DNA of 64,000 nucleotides from positions 124,001 to 188,000 of the forward strand of contig NZ_FTMY01000001.1 of assembly GCF_900156165.1 (NCBI RefSeq). The letters run 5' to 3'. This document shows, piece after piece, positions 41,163-51,337 of this stretch. Each line of letters opens with the position of its first letter. Position 1 is the stretch's first letter. The notes under the pieces were generated by a model. That model was not told the DNA's origin and made no database searches. It was given only the letters and a program-made list of their open reading frames with translations. This DNA is from Pseudacidovorax sp. RU35E (lineage in GTDB: Bacteria > Pseudomonadota > Gammaproteobacteria > Burkholderiales > Burkholderiaceae_C). A program made the translations under genes and the position numbers.

Positions 41163-42377
41163 GTGACCCAGACCACCCGCAACCGTCGCCAGTTCATCGC
41201 CCAGTCGGCGGCCGCCGCATCCGCCCTGGCCCTGCCGACCATCGGTGGCGCCCAGCCGCGCAGCATCAAGGTCGGCGTGCTGCACCCGGTCACCGGGGCG
41301 CTCGCCTATTCGGGCCAGCAATGCCGGGCCGGCGCGCTCATGGCCATCGAGGACATCAACAAGGCCGGCGGCATCAAGTCGCTCGGCGGTGCGCGCCTTG
41401 AAGCCCTGCTGGGCGACGCCCAGTCGCAGCCGCAGGCCGGCGCGGCCGAGGTCGAGAAGATGAACGAGGCTGGCGTGTCCGCCGTGGTCGGCGCCTTCGC
41501 CTCGGCCATCTGCCTGGCCACCACGCAGGCCGCCGCCAAGTACAACCTGCCGCACATCGTGGACGTGGGCGTGGCCGACCAGATCGTCGAGCGCGGCCTG
41601 AAGAACACCTTCCGCTTCGGCCCGGGCTACAAGGCCGTGACCGACCTGGCCATGGCCAACCTGCACGTGCTCAACAGCGTGGCGGGCAAGCCGGCCAAGA
41701 CCGTGATGATCATCCACGAGGAGTCGCTCTTCGGCACCGGCACGGCCAACCTGCTGTCGCGCGAGCTGCCGGGCTTCGGCTTCGAGGTGAAGGAAGTCAT
41801 CAAGCACGCCAACCCCACGCGCGACTTCAACAACATCGTGCTGCGCATCAAGTCCGTCAACCCGGACATCGTGATCCCGGCCAACTACTACAACGAATAC
41901 GCACTGCTGGTGCGCACCATGCAGCAGCAGCGCGTGGTGCCCAAGGCCATCTACTCGGTGCTGGGGGGCGCGGCGTCGAGCTACAAGTTCGTGCAGGAGT
42001 TCCCCGATGCCTCGCACGGCATCATCGACTGCAACCACTGGTTCAACCCCAAGGACGCACGCGCCCAGGCGCTGAAGAAGCGGGCCGAGGCCCAGAAGCT
42101 GTACTTCAGCTATGAGCTGTTCATGACCTACACCAGCATGATGCTGCTGGCCGATGCGCTGGAGCGGGCCAAGTCCAGCGAGCGCGCAGCGCTGATCGAC
42201 GCGCTGGAGAAGAGCACCTTCTCCGACCACTTCATGCCCTATGGCCCCACCAAGTTCGTCAACGGGCAGAACCAGGGCGGCCGCCCGCTGATGACGCAGG
42301 TCATCAACAAGGACATCAAGGTCATCATCCCGCGCGAATACCGCGAGGTCGAGCCCCTGTTCCCGCTCAAGGCCTGA
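41163..42377 (+). CDS. Branched-chain-amino-acid-type ABC transporter binding protein
   Basis: 404 residues from a GTG start with AAGGAG 8 bases upstream. MTQTTRNRRQFIAQSAAAASALALP is a twin-arginine-like signal. The Peripla_BP_6 fold is clear: IKVGVLHPVTGALAYSGQQCRAGALMAIEDINKAGG, VSAVVGAFASAICLATTQAAAKYNLPHIVDVG, and VIPANYYNEYALLVRTMQQQRVVPKAIYSVLGG. It captures the substrate for LivHMGF. Relatives in catabolic operons bind amides, urea and aromatic acids, so the ligand need not be an amino acid; the degradative genes downstream suggest a cyclic or amide compound. Confidence 0.92.
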   Translation: MTQTTRNRRQFIAQSAAAASALALPTIGGAQPRSIKVGVLHPVTGALAYSGQQCRAGALMAIEDINKAGGIKSLGGARLEALLGDAQSQPQAGAAEVEKMNEAGVSAVVGAFASAICLATTQAAAKYNLPHIVDVGVADQIVERGLKNTFRFGPGYKAVTDLAMANLHVLNSVAGKPAKTVMIIHEESLFGTGTANLLSRELPGFGFEVKEVIKHANPTRDFNNIVLRIKSVNPDIVIPANYYNEYALLVRTMQQQRVVPKAIYSVLGGAASSYKFVQEFPDASHGIIDCNHWFNPKDARAQALKKRAEAQKLYFSYELFMTYTSMMLLADALERAKSSERAALIDALEKSTFSDHFMPYGPTKFVNGQNQGGRPLMTQVINKDIKVIIPREYREVEPLFPLKA

Positions 42378-42404
42378 ACGGCACCGCCACGGGTCCTCTT
42401 CCAC

Positions 42405-43277
42405 ATGTTCGATCTGTCGATCGTGGTGCCGTCCGTGCTGAACGGACTCACCACCGGGGCGGTGTACGCCCTCATCGCCCTGGGGCTCACGCTGATCTAT
42501 GGCGTGCTGCACATCATCAACTTCGCGCACGGGGCCTCGCTGATGCTGGCGCTCTATGCCGTGTACTGGCTGCGCGCGCAGTTCGGCATCGACCCCTACC
42601 TGGCACTGCCGCTGGTGGTGGCAGGCATGTTCGCGCTGGGCTACGCATTGCAGCGCGGCATCATCAACCGCGCCAGCCACGGCAAGGACGAGAACATCCT
42701 GCTGGTCACGCTGGGCCTGTCGATCGTGATGGAGAACCTGGCGCTGCTGTTCTTCCGCTCCGACACGCGCACCATCGACACGCCCTACACGCTGACCACG
42801 CTGCAGATCGGCCCGGCCTTCATCGCGCTGCCCAAGCTCATCGCCTTCGGCGGTGCGCTGGCCGGGGCGGCCGTGCTGCTGTGGATCGTCAAGGCCACCG
42901 ACCTGGGCCGCGCGATCCGCGCCGTGGCCAAGGAGAAGCAGGGCGCGCGCCTCATGGGCATCGACGTCGACCATGTCTACGCCATGAGCTTCGGCATCGG
43001 TCTGGCCTGCCTGGGCGCGGCGGCCTGCTTCCTGCTGCCGGCCTACTACGTCAACCCGCAGGTGGGCGGCGGCTTCGTGCTCGTGGCCTTCACCATCGTC
43101 GTGCTGGGCGGCATGGGCAGCTTCACGGGGGCACTCGTGGGCGGGCTGCTGATCGGCGTGGTCGAGTCGCTGGGTGGCCTCTTCCTGGGCGAGTCGCTGG
43201 GGCAGATCGGCATCTTCCTCATCTTCATCGCGGTGCTGCTGTTCCGTCCCCAGGGCCTCTTCGGAAGCAAGGCATGA
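42405..43277 (+). CDS. livH: ABC transporter permease, LivH type
   Basis: 290 residues, about eight membrane helices. The signature GVLHIINFAHGASLMLALYAVYWL (residues 26-50) and the EAA-like loop DLGRAIRAVAKEKQGARLMGIDVDHVYAMSFGIG (165-200) identify LivH-type permeases of the branched-chain-amino-acid family. It pairs with LivM to form the channel. It starts 27 bases after the binding-protein gene and overlaps livM by four bases. Confidence 0.93.
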   Translation: MFDLSIVVPSVLNGLTTGAVYALIALGLTLIYGVLHIINFAHGASLMLALYAVYWLRAQFGIDPYLALPLVVAGMFALGYALQRGIINRASHGKDENILLVTLGLSIVMENLALLFFRSDTRTIDTPYTLTTLQIGPAFIALPKLIAFGGALAGAAVLLWIVKATDLGRAIRAVAKEKQGARLMGIDVDHVYAMSFGIGLACLGAAACFLLPAYYVNPQVGGGFVLVAFTIVVLGGMGSFTGALVGGLLIGVVESLGGLFLGESLGQIGIFLIFIAVLLFRPQGLFGSKA

Positions 43278-44236
43278 AATCGGTTCTTCTCATCGTGGTG
43301 TTCGCCCTCGTGGTGGGCGCCATCCCGCTCGTGACCACCTCAGGGGTCTGGCTCAACTTCGTCATGATGGCGCTGTATGCCGGGCTGCTGGCGCAGGCCT
43401 GGAACATCCTGGGCGGCTTCGGCGGACAGTTCTCCTTCGGCCATGCACTGTTCTTCGGCTTCGGTGCCTACGTGCAGGCCATCGCGCAGCTGCAGTGGGG
43501 CTTCAACCCCTGGGTGGCGCTGGTGGCGGCGGCCGGTGTCTCGGCGCTGGTGGGCCTGGTCGTGGGGGCGCTGAGCTTCCGCTACGGCCTCAAGGGCTCG
43601 TACTTCGCGCTGGTCACGCTGGCCTTCGCCGAGGTGTGCCGCATCCTGGCGCTGTCGCTGCCCTTCACCGGGGCCGGGGTCGGCCTGATGGTGCCGCTGC
43701 GCGAGTCGGTGGCCAACATGCAGTTCGGCTCGCGGGTGGGCTACCTGTACGTGATCCTCGCCATGGTGGTGGTGGCCCTGCTGGTCAGCGCCTGGCTGCG
43801 GCACTCGCGCTTCGGCGCCTACCTGCAGGCGGTGCGCGACAACGAGGACGCGGCCCGCGCGGCCGGGGTCGACCCGCTGCGCGTCAAGCTAGGCGCCATC
43901 GTGCTGTCGGGTGGTTTCATGGGGATGGCGGGCGCTTTCTACGTCCAGGTGTTCCAGTACATCGACCCGGGCATCGCCTTCGGCTCCACGTCGTCGGTGG
44001 AGGCCCTGGTGGCGGCCATCGTGGGCGGCATGGGCACGGTGTGGGGTCCGCTGCTGGGCGCCTTCGCGCTGCATGTGCTGGCGGACCTGACCCGCAACCT
44101 GTTCGGCGAACTGCCGGGCATCAACATGGTCATCTATGGCTGCGTGCTGGTGCTGATCGTGATGTTCCTGCCGCGCGGCATCGCCGGCGTGGGGCAGAAC
44201 GTGCGCCGGCTCTGGAAGGGAGGCCGCGGTGGCTGA
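43274..44236 (+). CDS. livM: ABC transporter permease, LivM type
   Basis: 320 residues with about eight to ten membrane helices (LLIVVFALVVGAIPLV, FVMMALYAGLLAQAWNILGGFGGQFSFGHALFFGFGAYVQ). The cytoplasmic coupling loop SRFGAYLQAVRDNEDAARAAGVDPLRVKL (about 191-219) is the EAA-type contact for the ATPases. Start by ATGA overlap with livH; the downstream ATPase begins 8 bases inside its end. Confidence 0.93.
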   Translation: MKSVLLIVVFALVVGAIPLVTTSGVWLNFVMMALYAGLLAQAWNILGGFGGQFSFGHALFFGFGAYVQAIAQLQWGFNPWVALVAAAGVSALVGLVVGALSFRYGLKGSYFALVTLAFAEVCRILALSLPFTGAGVGLMVPLRESVANMQFGSRVGYLYVILAMVVVALLVSAWLRHSRFGAYLQAVRDNEDAARAAGVDPLRVKLGAIVLSGGFMGMAGAFYVQVFQYIDPGIAFGSTSSVEALVAAIVGGMGTVWGPLLGAFALHVLADLTRNLFGELPGINMVIYGCVLVLIVMFLPRGIAGVGQNVRRLWKGGRGG

Positions 44237-44995
44237 TCATCTGCTCGAAGTCGAGGGCGTCTCCAAGACCTTCGGCGGCCTGCGCGCCGTGCGCGAGGTC
44301 TCGCTGGCGGTGCCGGCAGGCTCGCTCACCGCGCTGATCGGCCCCAACGGCGCCGGCAAGACCACACTGTTCTCGCTGATGTCGGGCTTCCAGCGCCCGG
44401 ACACCGGCCGCGTGCGCCTCGGTGGGCGCGACATCACCGGCCAGGCGCCGCACCTCAATGCCCGCATGGGCATGGGCCGCACCTTCCAGATCGTGCAGCC
44501 CTTCGCCGCGCAGACCGTGCGCGAGAACATCGCGGTCGGCGCCCACCTGCACCATGCCAACCGGCGCGAGGCCCTGGCCAGCGCCGAGGCCGTAGCCCAG
44601 CGTGTGGGCCTGGGGCCGCAGCTGGACAAGCCGGCCTCCGACCTGACCGTGGCCGGCCGCAAGCGGCTGGAGCTGGCGCGGGCCCTGGCCACGCGGCCGC
44701 GCCTGCTGCTGCTCGACGAGGTGCTGGCCGGCCTCAATCCGCAGGAGATCGCCGAGATGCTGCCCGTGGTGCGCGCCATCCGCGAGGAGGGCGTCACCGT
44801 CCTCATGATCGAGCATGTGATGCAGGCCGTGATGAACCTGGCCGAGCATGTGTGGGTGCTGGCCCAGGGCGAGCTGATCGCCGAGGGGCCGCCGCAGGTC
44901 GTCACGCGCGACCCCAAGGTCGTCGAGGCCTACCTGGGCCATGGCACGGCCGCCCGCCTGCAGCGCGGCATGGCGGCGCAGGCGGAGGTGCAGGC

Positions 44996-44999
<4 letters not shown>
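44229..44999 (+). CDS. livG: ABC transporter ATPase, LivG type
   Basis: 256 residues from a GTG start that overlaps livM. The Walker A is GPNGAGKT (around residue 38), the Q-loop is in GRTFQIVQPFA, a signature-like LTVAGRKRLELARAL segment replaces the usual LSGGQ form, as in LivG, and the Walker B is LLLLDEVLAGLNP. The C-terminal EVVEAYLG-type ending (PKVVEAYLG) is characteristic. It energises the importer together with LivF. Confidence 0.93.
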
Positions 45000-45760
<761 letters not shown>

Positions 45761-45761
45761 C

Positions 45762-47081
45762 ATGAGTACCCCCCAGACCTTGGCGCAGAAGCTCATCGCG
45801 CACGCCGCCGGCGTGCCCGCGGTGCGCGAAGGCGAGATAGTCAATTGCCGCGTGGACCTGGCCATGTTCCATGACTCCTCCGGCCCGCGCCGGCTCAAGC
45901 CGATGCTGGAGGAGCTGGGCGCGCGCATCTGGGATCCGTCCCGTGTGGTGCTGGTCATGGACCACTTCGTGCCCGAAGCCGACGACGATGCGCGGCGCAT
46001 CGTGCGCATCGCGCGCGATTGGGCGGCCGAGCAGGGCCTGCCCCATGTGCACGACAGCCAGGGCATCTGCCATGTGGTGCTGCCGCAGAAGGGGCACCTG
46101 CGCCCGGGCCTGTTCTGCGTCGGCGGCGATTCGCACTCGCCCACCGGCGGTGCCTTCGGCAGCTACATGTTCGGCATCGGCAGCACCGAGATGCTGGGCG
46201 TGGTGGTCACCGGCGAGATCTGGGTCAAGGTGCCGCGCACCCTGCGCATGCGCTGGCAGGGCCGCCTGGCCGACGGCGTGTGCGCCAAGGACATGATGCT
46301 GCACATGATCGGCCGCCTGGGCATGAACGGCGGCGACTACCAGGCGGTGGAGTTCGCGGGCGACACGGTGCGCGGCCTGTCGATGGCCGAGCGCATGACG
46401 CTGTCCAACCTGAGCGCCGAGCTGGGCGCGCAGGCAGGCCTGGTGGCGCCCGATGCCACCACCGCCGCCTGGCTGCGCGACGTGGGCGTGACGGTGAGCG
46501 ACGAAGACCTCGCCCGCTGGCAGACCGACGAGGGCGCCGCCTGCATCGACCACGACTTCGACGCGCGCGAGCTGGTGCCCATGGTGGCGTTGCCCCACAG
46601 CCCGCAGAACGGCCGCACGGTCGAAGCCGTGGCGGACGAGCCGGTGCAGCTGGCCTACATCGGCGCCTGCACCGGCGCCAAGCTGGAGGACCTGCAGGCC
46701 GCCGCCCGCGTGCTGGCCGGCCGTCGCATCGCCTCCGGCATGCGGCTGCTGGTGGCACCGGCCAGCGTGCACGACTGGCAGCGCGCCGAGGCCATGGGCG
46801 TGGCCCGGGTCCTGCGCGATGCGGGCGCCGAACTGCTGCCCAGCGCCTGCGGCGCCTGCGCCGGCTACGGCCAGGCCATCCAGGGCGCGACGCGGGTCAT
46901 CTCCAGCACGGCGCGCAACTTCAAGGGCCGCATGGGCTCGGCGCAGGCCGAGGTGTTCCTGGCCTCGCCCTACACCGTGGCGGCCTCGGCGCTGCGCGGG
47001 CGCATCACCGATCCGCGCGATGTGCTGGTGCAGGCGCCGGGCTCCGAAGCCGCATCGACATCGCCGGGCACCCCGTCATGA
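45762..47081 (+). CDS. Aconitase-family hydratase, large subunit (LeuC/DmdA-like)
   Basis: 439 residues. The aconitase/isopropylmalate-dehydratase fold is clear (MDHFVPEADDDARRIVR, GDSHSPTGGAFGSYMFGIGSTEMLGVV). The [4Fe-4S] ligands are Cys303 in GACTGAKLEDL and Cys363/Cys366 in ACGACAG. The CTGAK form differs from the CTNGR of LeuC and is seen in homoaconitase- and dimethylmaleate-hydratase-like enzymes. It would add water to an unsaturated dicarboxylate such as maleate, citraconate or dimethylmaleate. The small subunit follows by four-base overlap. The exact substrate is inferred from the operon. Confidence 0.87.
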   Translation: MSTPQTLAQKLIAHAAGVPAVREGEIVNCRVDLAMFHDSSGPRRLKPMLEELGARIWDPSRVVLVMDHFVPEADDDARRIVRIARDWAAEQGLPHVHDSQGICHVVLPQKGHLRPGLFCVGGDSHSPTGGAFGSYMFGIGSTEMLGVVVTGEIWVKVPRTLRMRWQGRLADGVCAKDMMLHMIGRLGMNGGDYQAVEFAGDTVRGLSMAERMTLSNLSAELGAQAGLVAPDATTAAWLRDVGVTVSDEDLARWQTDEGAACIDHDFDARELVPMVALPHSPQNGRTVEAVADEPVQLAYIGACTGAKLEDLQAAARVLAGRRIASGMRLLVAPASVHDWQRAEAMGVARVLRDAGAELLPSACGACAGYGQAIQGATRVISSTARNFKGRMGSAQAEVFLASPYTVAASALRGRITDPRDVLVQAPGSEAASTSPGTPS

Positions 47082-47617
47082 CCCAGCTTCCTCTGCCTGA
47101 CAACAACGAAGCGCCGGCCGGCCACCGCGTGTGGCGCCTGGGCGCCAACGTCGACACCGACGCCCTGGCCCCCGGCCATGCCATGAAGTTCGGCATGGAC
47201 GTCATCGCACGCCATTGCCTCGAATCGATGCGGCCCGAGTTCGCCGCCCAGGTGCGCCCCGGCGACGTGGTGGTGGCCGGGCCGGGCTTCGGCATCGGCT
47301 CCTCGCGCGAGCAGGCCGCGTCCGTGCTCGTGGCCCTGGGCGTGCGCGCCGTCATCGCGCCCAGCTACAGCGGCCTGTACTTCCGCAATGCCTTCAACGT
47401 CGGCCTGCTGCTGCTCACCTGTGCCGACGTGGACGCGCTGCAGGAGGGCGAGCGCATCGGCCTGACCGTGGACGACCCCGACCGGCCCCGGGTGCGCGCC
47501 GCCGACGGCCGCGTGCTCGCCTGCGACCCCGTGCCCGCCTTCCTGATGGCGCGGGTGCGCGCGGGCGGCCTGCTCAACGAACTCAAGCAACGCTTCTCCA
47601 AGGAATCCCATGTCTGA
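47078..47617 (+). CDS. Aconitase-family hydratase, small subunit (LeuD/DmdB-like)
   Basis: 179 residues: the swivel domain with WRLGANVDTDALAPGHAMK at the start and GPGFGIGSSREQAASVLVALGVRAVIAPSYSGLYFRNAFNVGL, the substrate loop SSREQA being the LeuD hallmark. It completes the active site of the large subunit. It overlaps the large subunit gene by four bases and the hyuB gene start by eight, so it is part of the same coupled chain. Confidence 0.9.
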   Translation: MTQLPLPDNNEAPAGHRVWRLGANVDTDALAPGHAMKFGMDVIARHCLESMRPEFAAQVRPGDVVVAGPGFGIGSSREQAASVLVALGVRAVIAPSYSGLYFRNAFNVGLLLLTCADVDALQEGERIGLTVDDPDRPRVRAADGRVLACDPVPAFLMARVRAGGLLNELKQRFSKESHV

Positions 47618-49295
47618 AGCCACACTCGATCCCGTCACGCTGGCGGTGCTCAAGGGGCGACTCGAGCAGATCGCCGACGAGATGGACGCGACGCTCTACC
47701 GCAGCGCGTTCAATCCCATCATTGCCGAGGCGCACGACGCCTGCCATGGCCTGTACGACGGCGACAGCGGCGACACGCTGGTGCAGGGCAAGTCGGGCCT
47801 GCCGGTGTTCGTGGGCGCGATGGCTTTCGCCGTGCGCGCCGCCAAGCGCGCGGCCGACGCCCTGGGCGGCATGCGCGAAGGCGAGGTCTGGCTGTTCAAC
47901 GACCCCTACGAGGGCGGCACCCATGCCAACGACTTCAAGCTGGTGCGCCCGGTGTTCCGCGACGGCCGGCTGCTGTGCTTCCTGGCCTCGGCCGCGCACT
48001 GGCACGATGTGGGCGGCGCGGTGCCGGGCAACTACAACCCGGCCGCCACCGAATGCTGGCAGGAGGCGGTGCAGATCCCGCCGGTGCGCATCGTGCAGGG
48101 CGGACAGATCAACCCCGACGTGCTGGCCATCCTGCGCGCCAACACCCGGCTGCCCGACAGCCTGTGGGGCGACCTCAACGGCCAGCTGGCCGCGCTGGAG
48201 CTGGGCGCGCGCCGCCTGGCCGAACTGCTCGACGCCTATGGCGACGCCGTGGTGCTGCAGGCCCTGCAGGCGCTGCGCGAGCGGGCCCGCCGGCTGATGC
48301 GGGCGCAGATCGCCTCGCTGCCCGACGGCGTCTATCGCTTCTCGGACGTGCTCGACAACGATGGCGTGGTCGACGAACCCCTCACCATCGCGCTGGACAT
48401 GACGGTGCAGGGCGAACGGCTGGTGCTCGATTTCTCGCGCAGCTCGCCGCAGTGCCAGGGCCCCGTCAACATCTCGCGCGCCACCGCGGTGGCGGCCTGC
48501 TACGTGGCACTCAAGCACCTGTTCCCCGAGGTGCCGGCCAATGCCGGCGTGCTCGACGCGGTGGAGTTCGTCATGCCCGAAGGCCTGGTCATCACGGCGC
48601 AGCGTCCGCGGCCGGTGGGCGGCTACACCGAGACCATCCTGCGCATGATCGACGTCATCTTCAGCGCCGCGGCGCAGGCCGATCCGCGCCGCGCCGTGGC
48701 GCAGGCCTACGGCACCATCAATGCGCTGTCCATCGCCGGCCACCGCAGCGAGGGCGCGCGCAGCGGCCAGCGCTGGGTGATGTTCAGCTTCTTCGGCGGC
48801 GGTCACGGCGCCCATGCGGGCGGCGACGGCCTCAACCACGGCAACGCGCCGATCTCCACGGCCACCATTCCGCCGCTGGAGATCCTGGAGGCCGCCTACC
48901 CGGTGCGCTTCACCGAATGGGCGCTGCGCCCCGGTTCGGGTGGCGACGGCACGCACCGCGGCGGCCTGGGCGCCATCTATGAAATCGAACTGCTGGAGCG
49001 CCAGGCCCAGGCCTTCATCTTCGGCGAGCGCGGCAAGTCCGCGCCCAAGGGCATCGCCGGTGGCGGCGACGCGCAGGCCAACCGCTTCAGCTGGCATTCG
49101 CAGGGCGCGTGGCACACGCCGCCCATGGTGTCGAAGATGCTGGGCATCACCCTGGAGCGCGGCGACCGCGTGCGGCTCGAAACCCCCGGTGGTGGCGGCT
49201 GGGGCCCGCCCGAGGCGCGCGGCGCCGACGAACGCGCGGTGGACGCCCGCCGCGGCTACCTGGCCGACGCGGCCAACCCGGGAGAACAGCAATGA
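47610..49295 (+). CDS. hyuB: Hydantoinase B/oxoprolinase-family subunit
   Basis: 561 residues covering the whole HyuB family: DPVTLAVLKGRLEQIADEMDATLYRSAFNPIIAEAHDACHGLYD at the start, EGEVWLFNDPYEGGTHANDFKLVRPVF, and the ending GDRVRLETPGGGGWGPP. HyuB works with the ATP-using HyuA to open five-membered lactams and hydantoins or, in relatives, to carboxylate ketones. No N-carbamoylase is present here, so hydantoin as the natural substrate is not required. Start by 8-base overlap, with AAGGAAT before the ATG. Confidence 0.93.
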   Translation: MSEATLDPVTLAVLKGRLEQIADEMDATLYRSAFNPIIAEAHDACHGLYDGDSGDTLVQGKSGLPVFVGAMAFAVRAAKRAADALGGMREGEVWLFNDPYEGGTHANDFKLVRPVFRDGRLLCFLASAAHWHDVGGAVPGNYNPAATECWQEAVQIPPVRIVQGGQINPDVLAILRANTRLPDSLWGDLNGQLAALELGARRLAELLDAYGDAVVLQALQALRERARRLMRAQIASLPDGVYRFSDVLDNDGVVDEPLTIALDMTVQGERLVLDFSRSSPQCQGPVNISRATAVAACYVALKHLFPEVPANAGVLDAVEFVMPEGLVITAQRPRPVGGYTETILRMIDVIFSAAAQADPRRAVAQAYGTINALSIAGHRSEGARSGQRWVMFSFFGGGHGAHAGGDGLNHGNAPISTATIPPLEILEAAYPVRFTEWALRPGSGGDGTHRGGLGAIYEIELLERQAQAFIFGERGKSAPKGIAGGGDAQANRFSWHSQGAWHTPPMVSKMLGITLERGDRVRLETPGGGGWGPPEARGADERAVDARRGYLADAANPGEQQ

Positions 49296-51337
49296 GCGAC
49301 GCGCGCACCCGTGTCGTCGGCGTGGACGTCGGCGGCACCTTCACCGACCTCTTCGTGCTCGACGAGGCCGCCGGCACCGCCGAGATCGTCAAGGTGCCCT
49401 CCACCCGCGGCGAAGAGTCGGTGGGCTTCATGAACGGCATCGCGCGGGTGGACGACCGCGGCGCACAGAGCCTGGCCACCATCATCCACGGCACCACCGT
49501 GGGCACCAATGCGCTGCTGGAGCGCAAGGTGGCCCGCACCGGCCTGATCACCACCCGCGGCTTCCGCGACGTGCTGGAGATGCGCCGGCGCGACCGGCCC
49601 CAGACCTGGGGCCTGCGCGGCGGCTTCGAGCCGGTGATCGAGCGCGCCCTGCGCCTGGAGGTGGACGAACGCGTGCTGGCTGACGGCCGCGTGCACACGC
49701 CGGTGGACCTGGACCAGGTGCGCGCCGCCGCCCGCCAGCTGCTGGAGCAGGGCTGCGAGGCCGTGTGCGTGTTCTTCATCAACACCTATGCCAACCCGAG
49801 CAACGAGCAGGCCGCCGCGGCGGCGGTGCGCGAGCTGTGGCCCAACGACCATGTGACGGCGGCGGCCGAGGTGCTGCCCGAGATCCGCGAGTTCGAGCGC
49901 GCCTCCACCGCCAGCCTCAACGCGGCGCTGCAGCCGGTGGTCGGCCGCTACCTGGAGCGGCTGGACGGCGACCTGCGTGCGCGCGGCTTCGGCGGCGAGC
50001 TGCTGATCGTGCAGAGCAACGGCGGCGTGATGTCGCGCCGCACGGCGGGCGAACTGCCGGTGCGCACGGCGCTCTCCGGCCCGGCGGCGGGCGTCATCGC
50101 CTGCGCGGCCATCGCCACGGCCGCGGGCCATCCGGACGTGATCACCGGCGACATCGGCGGCACCTCCTTCGACGTGTCGCTCATCGCGGGCGGGCAGGCG
50201 GCCCTGGCCTCGCAGACCAGCATCGACTTCGGCCTGGTGGTGCGCTCGCCCATGATCCAGATCGAGACCATCGGCGCCGGCGGCGGCTCCATTGCCAGTG
50301 TGGATGCGGGCGGCATGCTGCAGGTCGGGCCCGAGTCCGCCGGCAGCGTGCCCGGCCCGGCCTGCTACGGCCGCGGCAACGAACGGCCCACCGTGACCGA
50401 CGCCAACGTGCTGCTGGGCCGCATCGCGGCGCAGCGCCCGCTCGGCGGCGGCCTGCTGGGCGCGCTCGACGTCGAGAAGGCCCGCGAGGCCATCCGCCGC
50501 CACGTGGCCGAGCCGCTGGGCCTGGACGTGCTGGCCGCGGCCGAGGCCATCCTCACCGTGGCCAATGCCAAGATGGCCGGCGCGATGCGGCTGGTTTCCA
50601 TCGAGCGTGGCCACGATCCGCGACGCTTCGCCTACATGCCCTTCGGCGGTGGTGGCGGCCTGCATGTGTGCGCCATGATGCGCGAGGTGGGCGTGGTCAC
50701 CGGTATCGTGCCGCGCTATCCGGGCGTCACCTCGGCCCTGGGCTGTGTGATGGCCGACATGCGGCACGACGCGGTGCAGACCCTCAACCAGGACCTGGCC
50801 GCCATCGACTTCGCCGCGCTGCGCGAACTGCGCGCCGGCTTCGAGTCGCGCTGCCGCGCGCGGCTCGACAGCGCCGGCGTGGCCTTCGAATCGGTGCGCG
50901 AGGAACTGGTGCTGGACATGCTCTACCAGGGCCAGACCCACACGGTGGCGGTGCCGGTGCGCGCCAACGCGCTCGATGCCGACGCCGCCCGCGCCGCCTT
51001 CGAGACCGCCTACCGCGCCGAGTTCGGCCGCGTGCTCGACGGCATCGGCCTGCGCGTGATGAACCTGCGCTACGCCCTCATCGGCGTGCGGCCCAAGTTC
51101 GACCTGTCGGTGCTGGCACCGCGCGGCGAAGGCCGCACCGAGCCGCTGGGCGAGCAACCGGTCTACTTCGGCGGCGACTGGGTGCAGGCACGCCGCTATG
51201 CGCGGCTGGAGCTGCCGGTGCGCGCGCGCATCGCCGGCCCGGCCATCCTCGAACAGGCCGACACCACCGTGTGGCTCGAACCCGGCTTCGAGGCCGTGGT
51301 CGACGCCCTGGGCAACCTCATCCTTCGCCAGCCATGA
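49292..51337 (+). CDS. hyuA: Hydantoinase A/oxoprolinase-family ATPase subunit
   Basis: 681 residues. The actin-like ATPase motifs are VVGVDVGGTFTDLFVLDE (residues 8-25), HGTTVGTNALLERKVARTGLITTRGFRDVLEM, TGDIGGTSFDVSLI and the GAGGGSIASVDAGGMLQVGPESAG block; the C-terminus has AGPAILEQADTTVWLEPG. It phosphorylates and activates an amide or ketone using ATP and forms a complex with HyuB. Family members include N-methylhydantoinase, 5-oxoprolinase, acetone carboxylase and acetophenone carboxylase subunits. ATGA overlaps join it to hyuB before and the isochorismatase-fold gene after. Confidence 0.93.
   Translation: MSDARTRVVGVDVGGTFTDLFVLDEAAGTAEIVKVPSTRGEESVGFMNGIARVDDRGAQSLATIIHGTTVGTNALLERKVARTGLITTRGFRDVLEMRRRDRPQTWGLRGGFEPVIERALRLEVDERVLADGRVHTPVDLDQVRAAARQLLEQGCEAVCVFFINTYANPSNEQAAAAAVRELWPNDHVTAAAEVLPEIREFERASTASLNAALQPVVGRYLERLDGDLRARGFGGELLIVQSNGGVMSRRTAGELPVRTALSGPAAGVIACAAIATAAGHPDVITGDIGGTSFDVSLIAGGQAALASQTSIDFGLVVRSPMIQIETIGAGGGSIASVDAGGMLQVGPESAGSVPGPACYGRGNERPTVTDANVLLGRIAAQRPLGGGLLGALDVEKAREAIRRHVAEPLGLDVLAAAEAILTVANAKMAGAMRLVSIERGHDPRRFAYMPFGGGGGLHVCAMMREVGVVTGIVPRYPGVTSALGCVMADMRHDAVQTLNQDLAAIDFAALRELRAGFESRCRARLDSAGVAFESVREELVLDMLYQGQTHTVAVPVRANALDADAARAAFETAYRAEFGRVLDGIGLRVMNLRYALIGVRPKFDLSVLAPRGEGRTEPLGEQPVYFGGDWVQARRYARLELPVRARIAGPAILEQADTTVWLEPGFEAVVDALGNLILRQP

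Noticed and set aside
40350-42974. 874-codon frame on the minus strand across GntR, the binding protein and livH
   Set aside because: It spans three well-supported genes on the other strand and has low-complexity His/Gln/Gly-rich translation.
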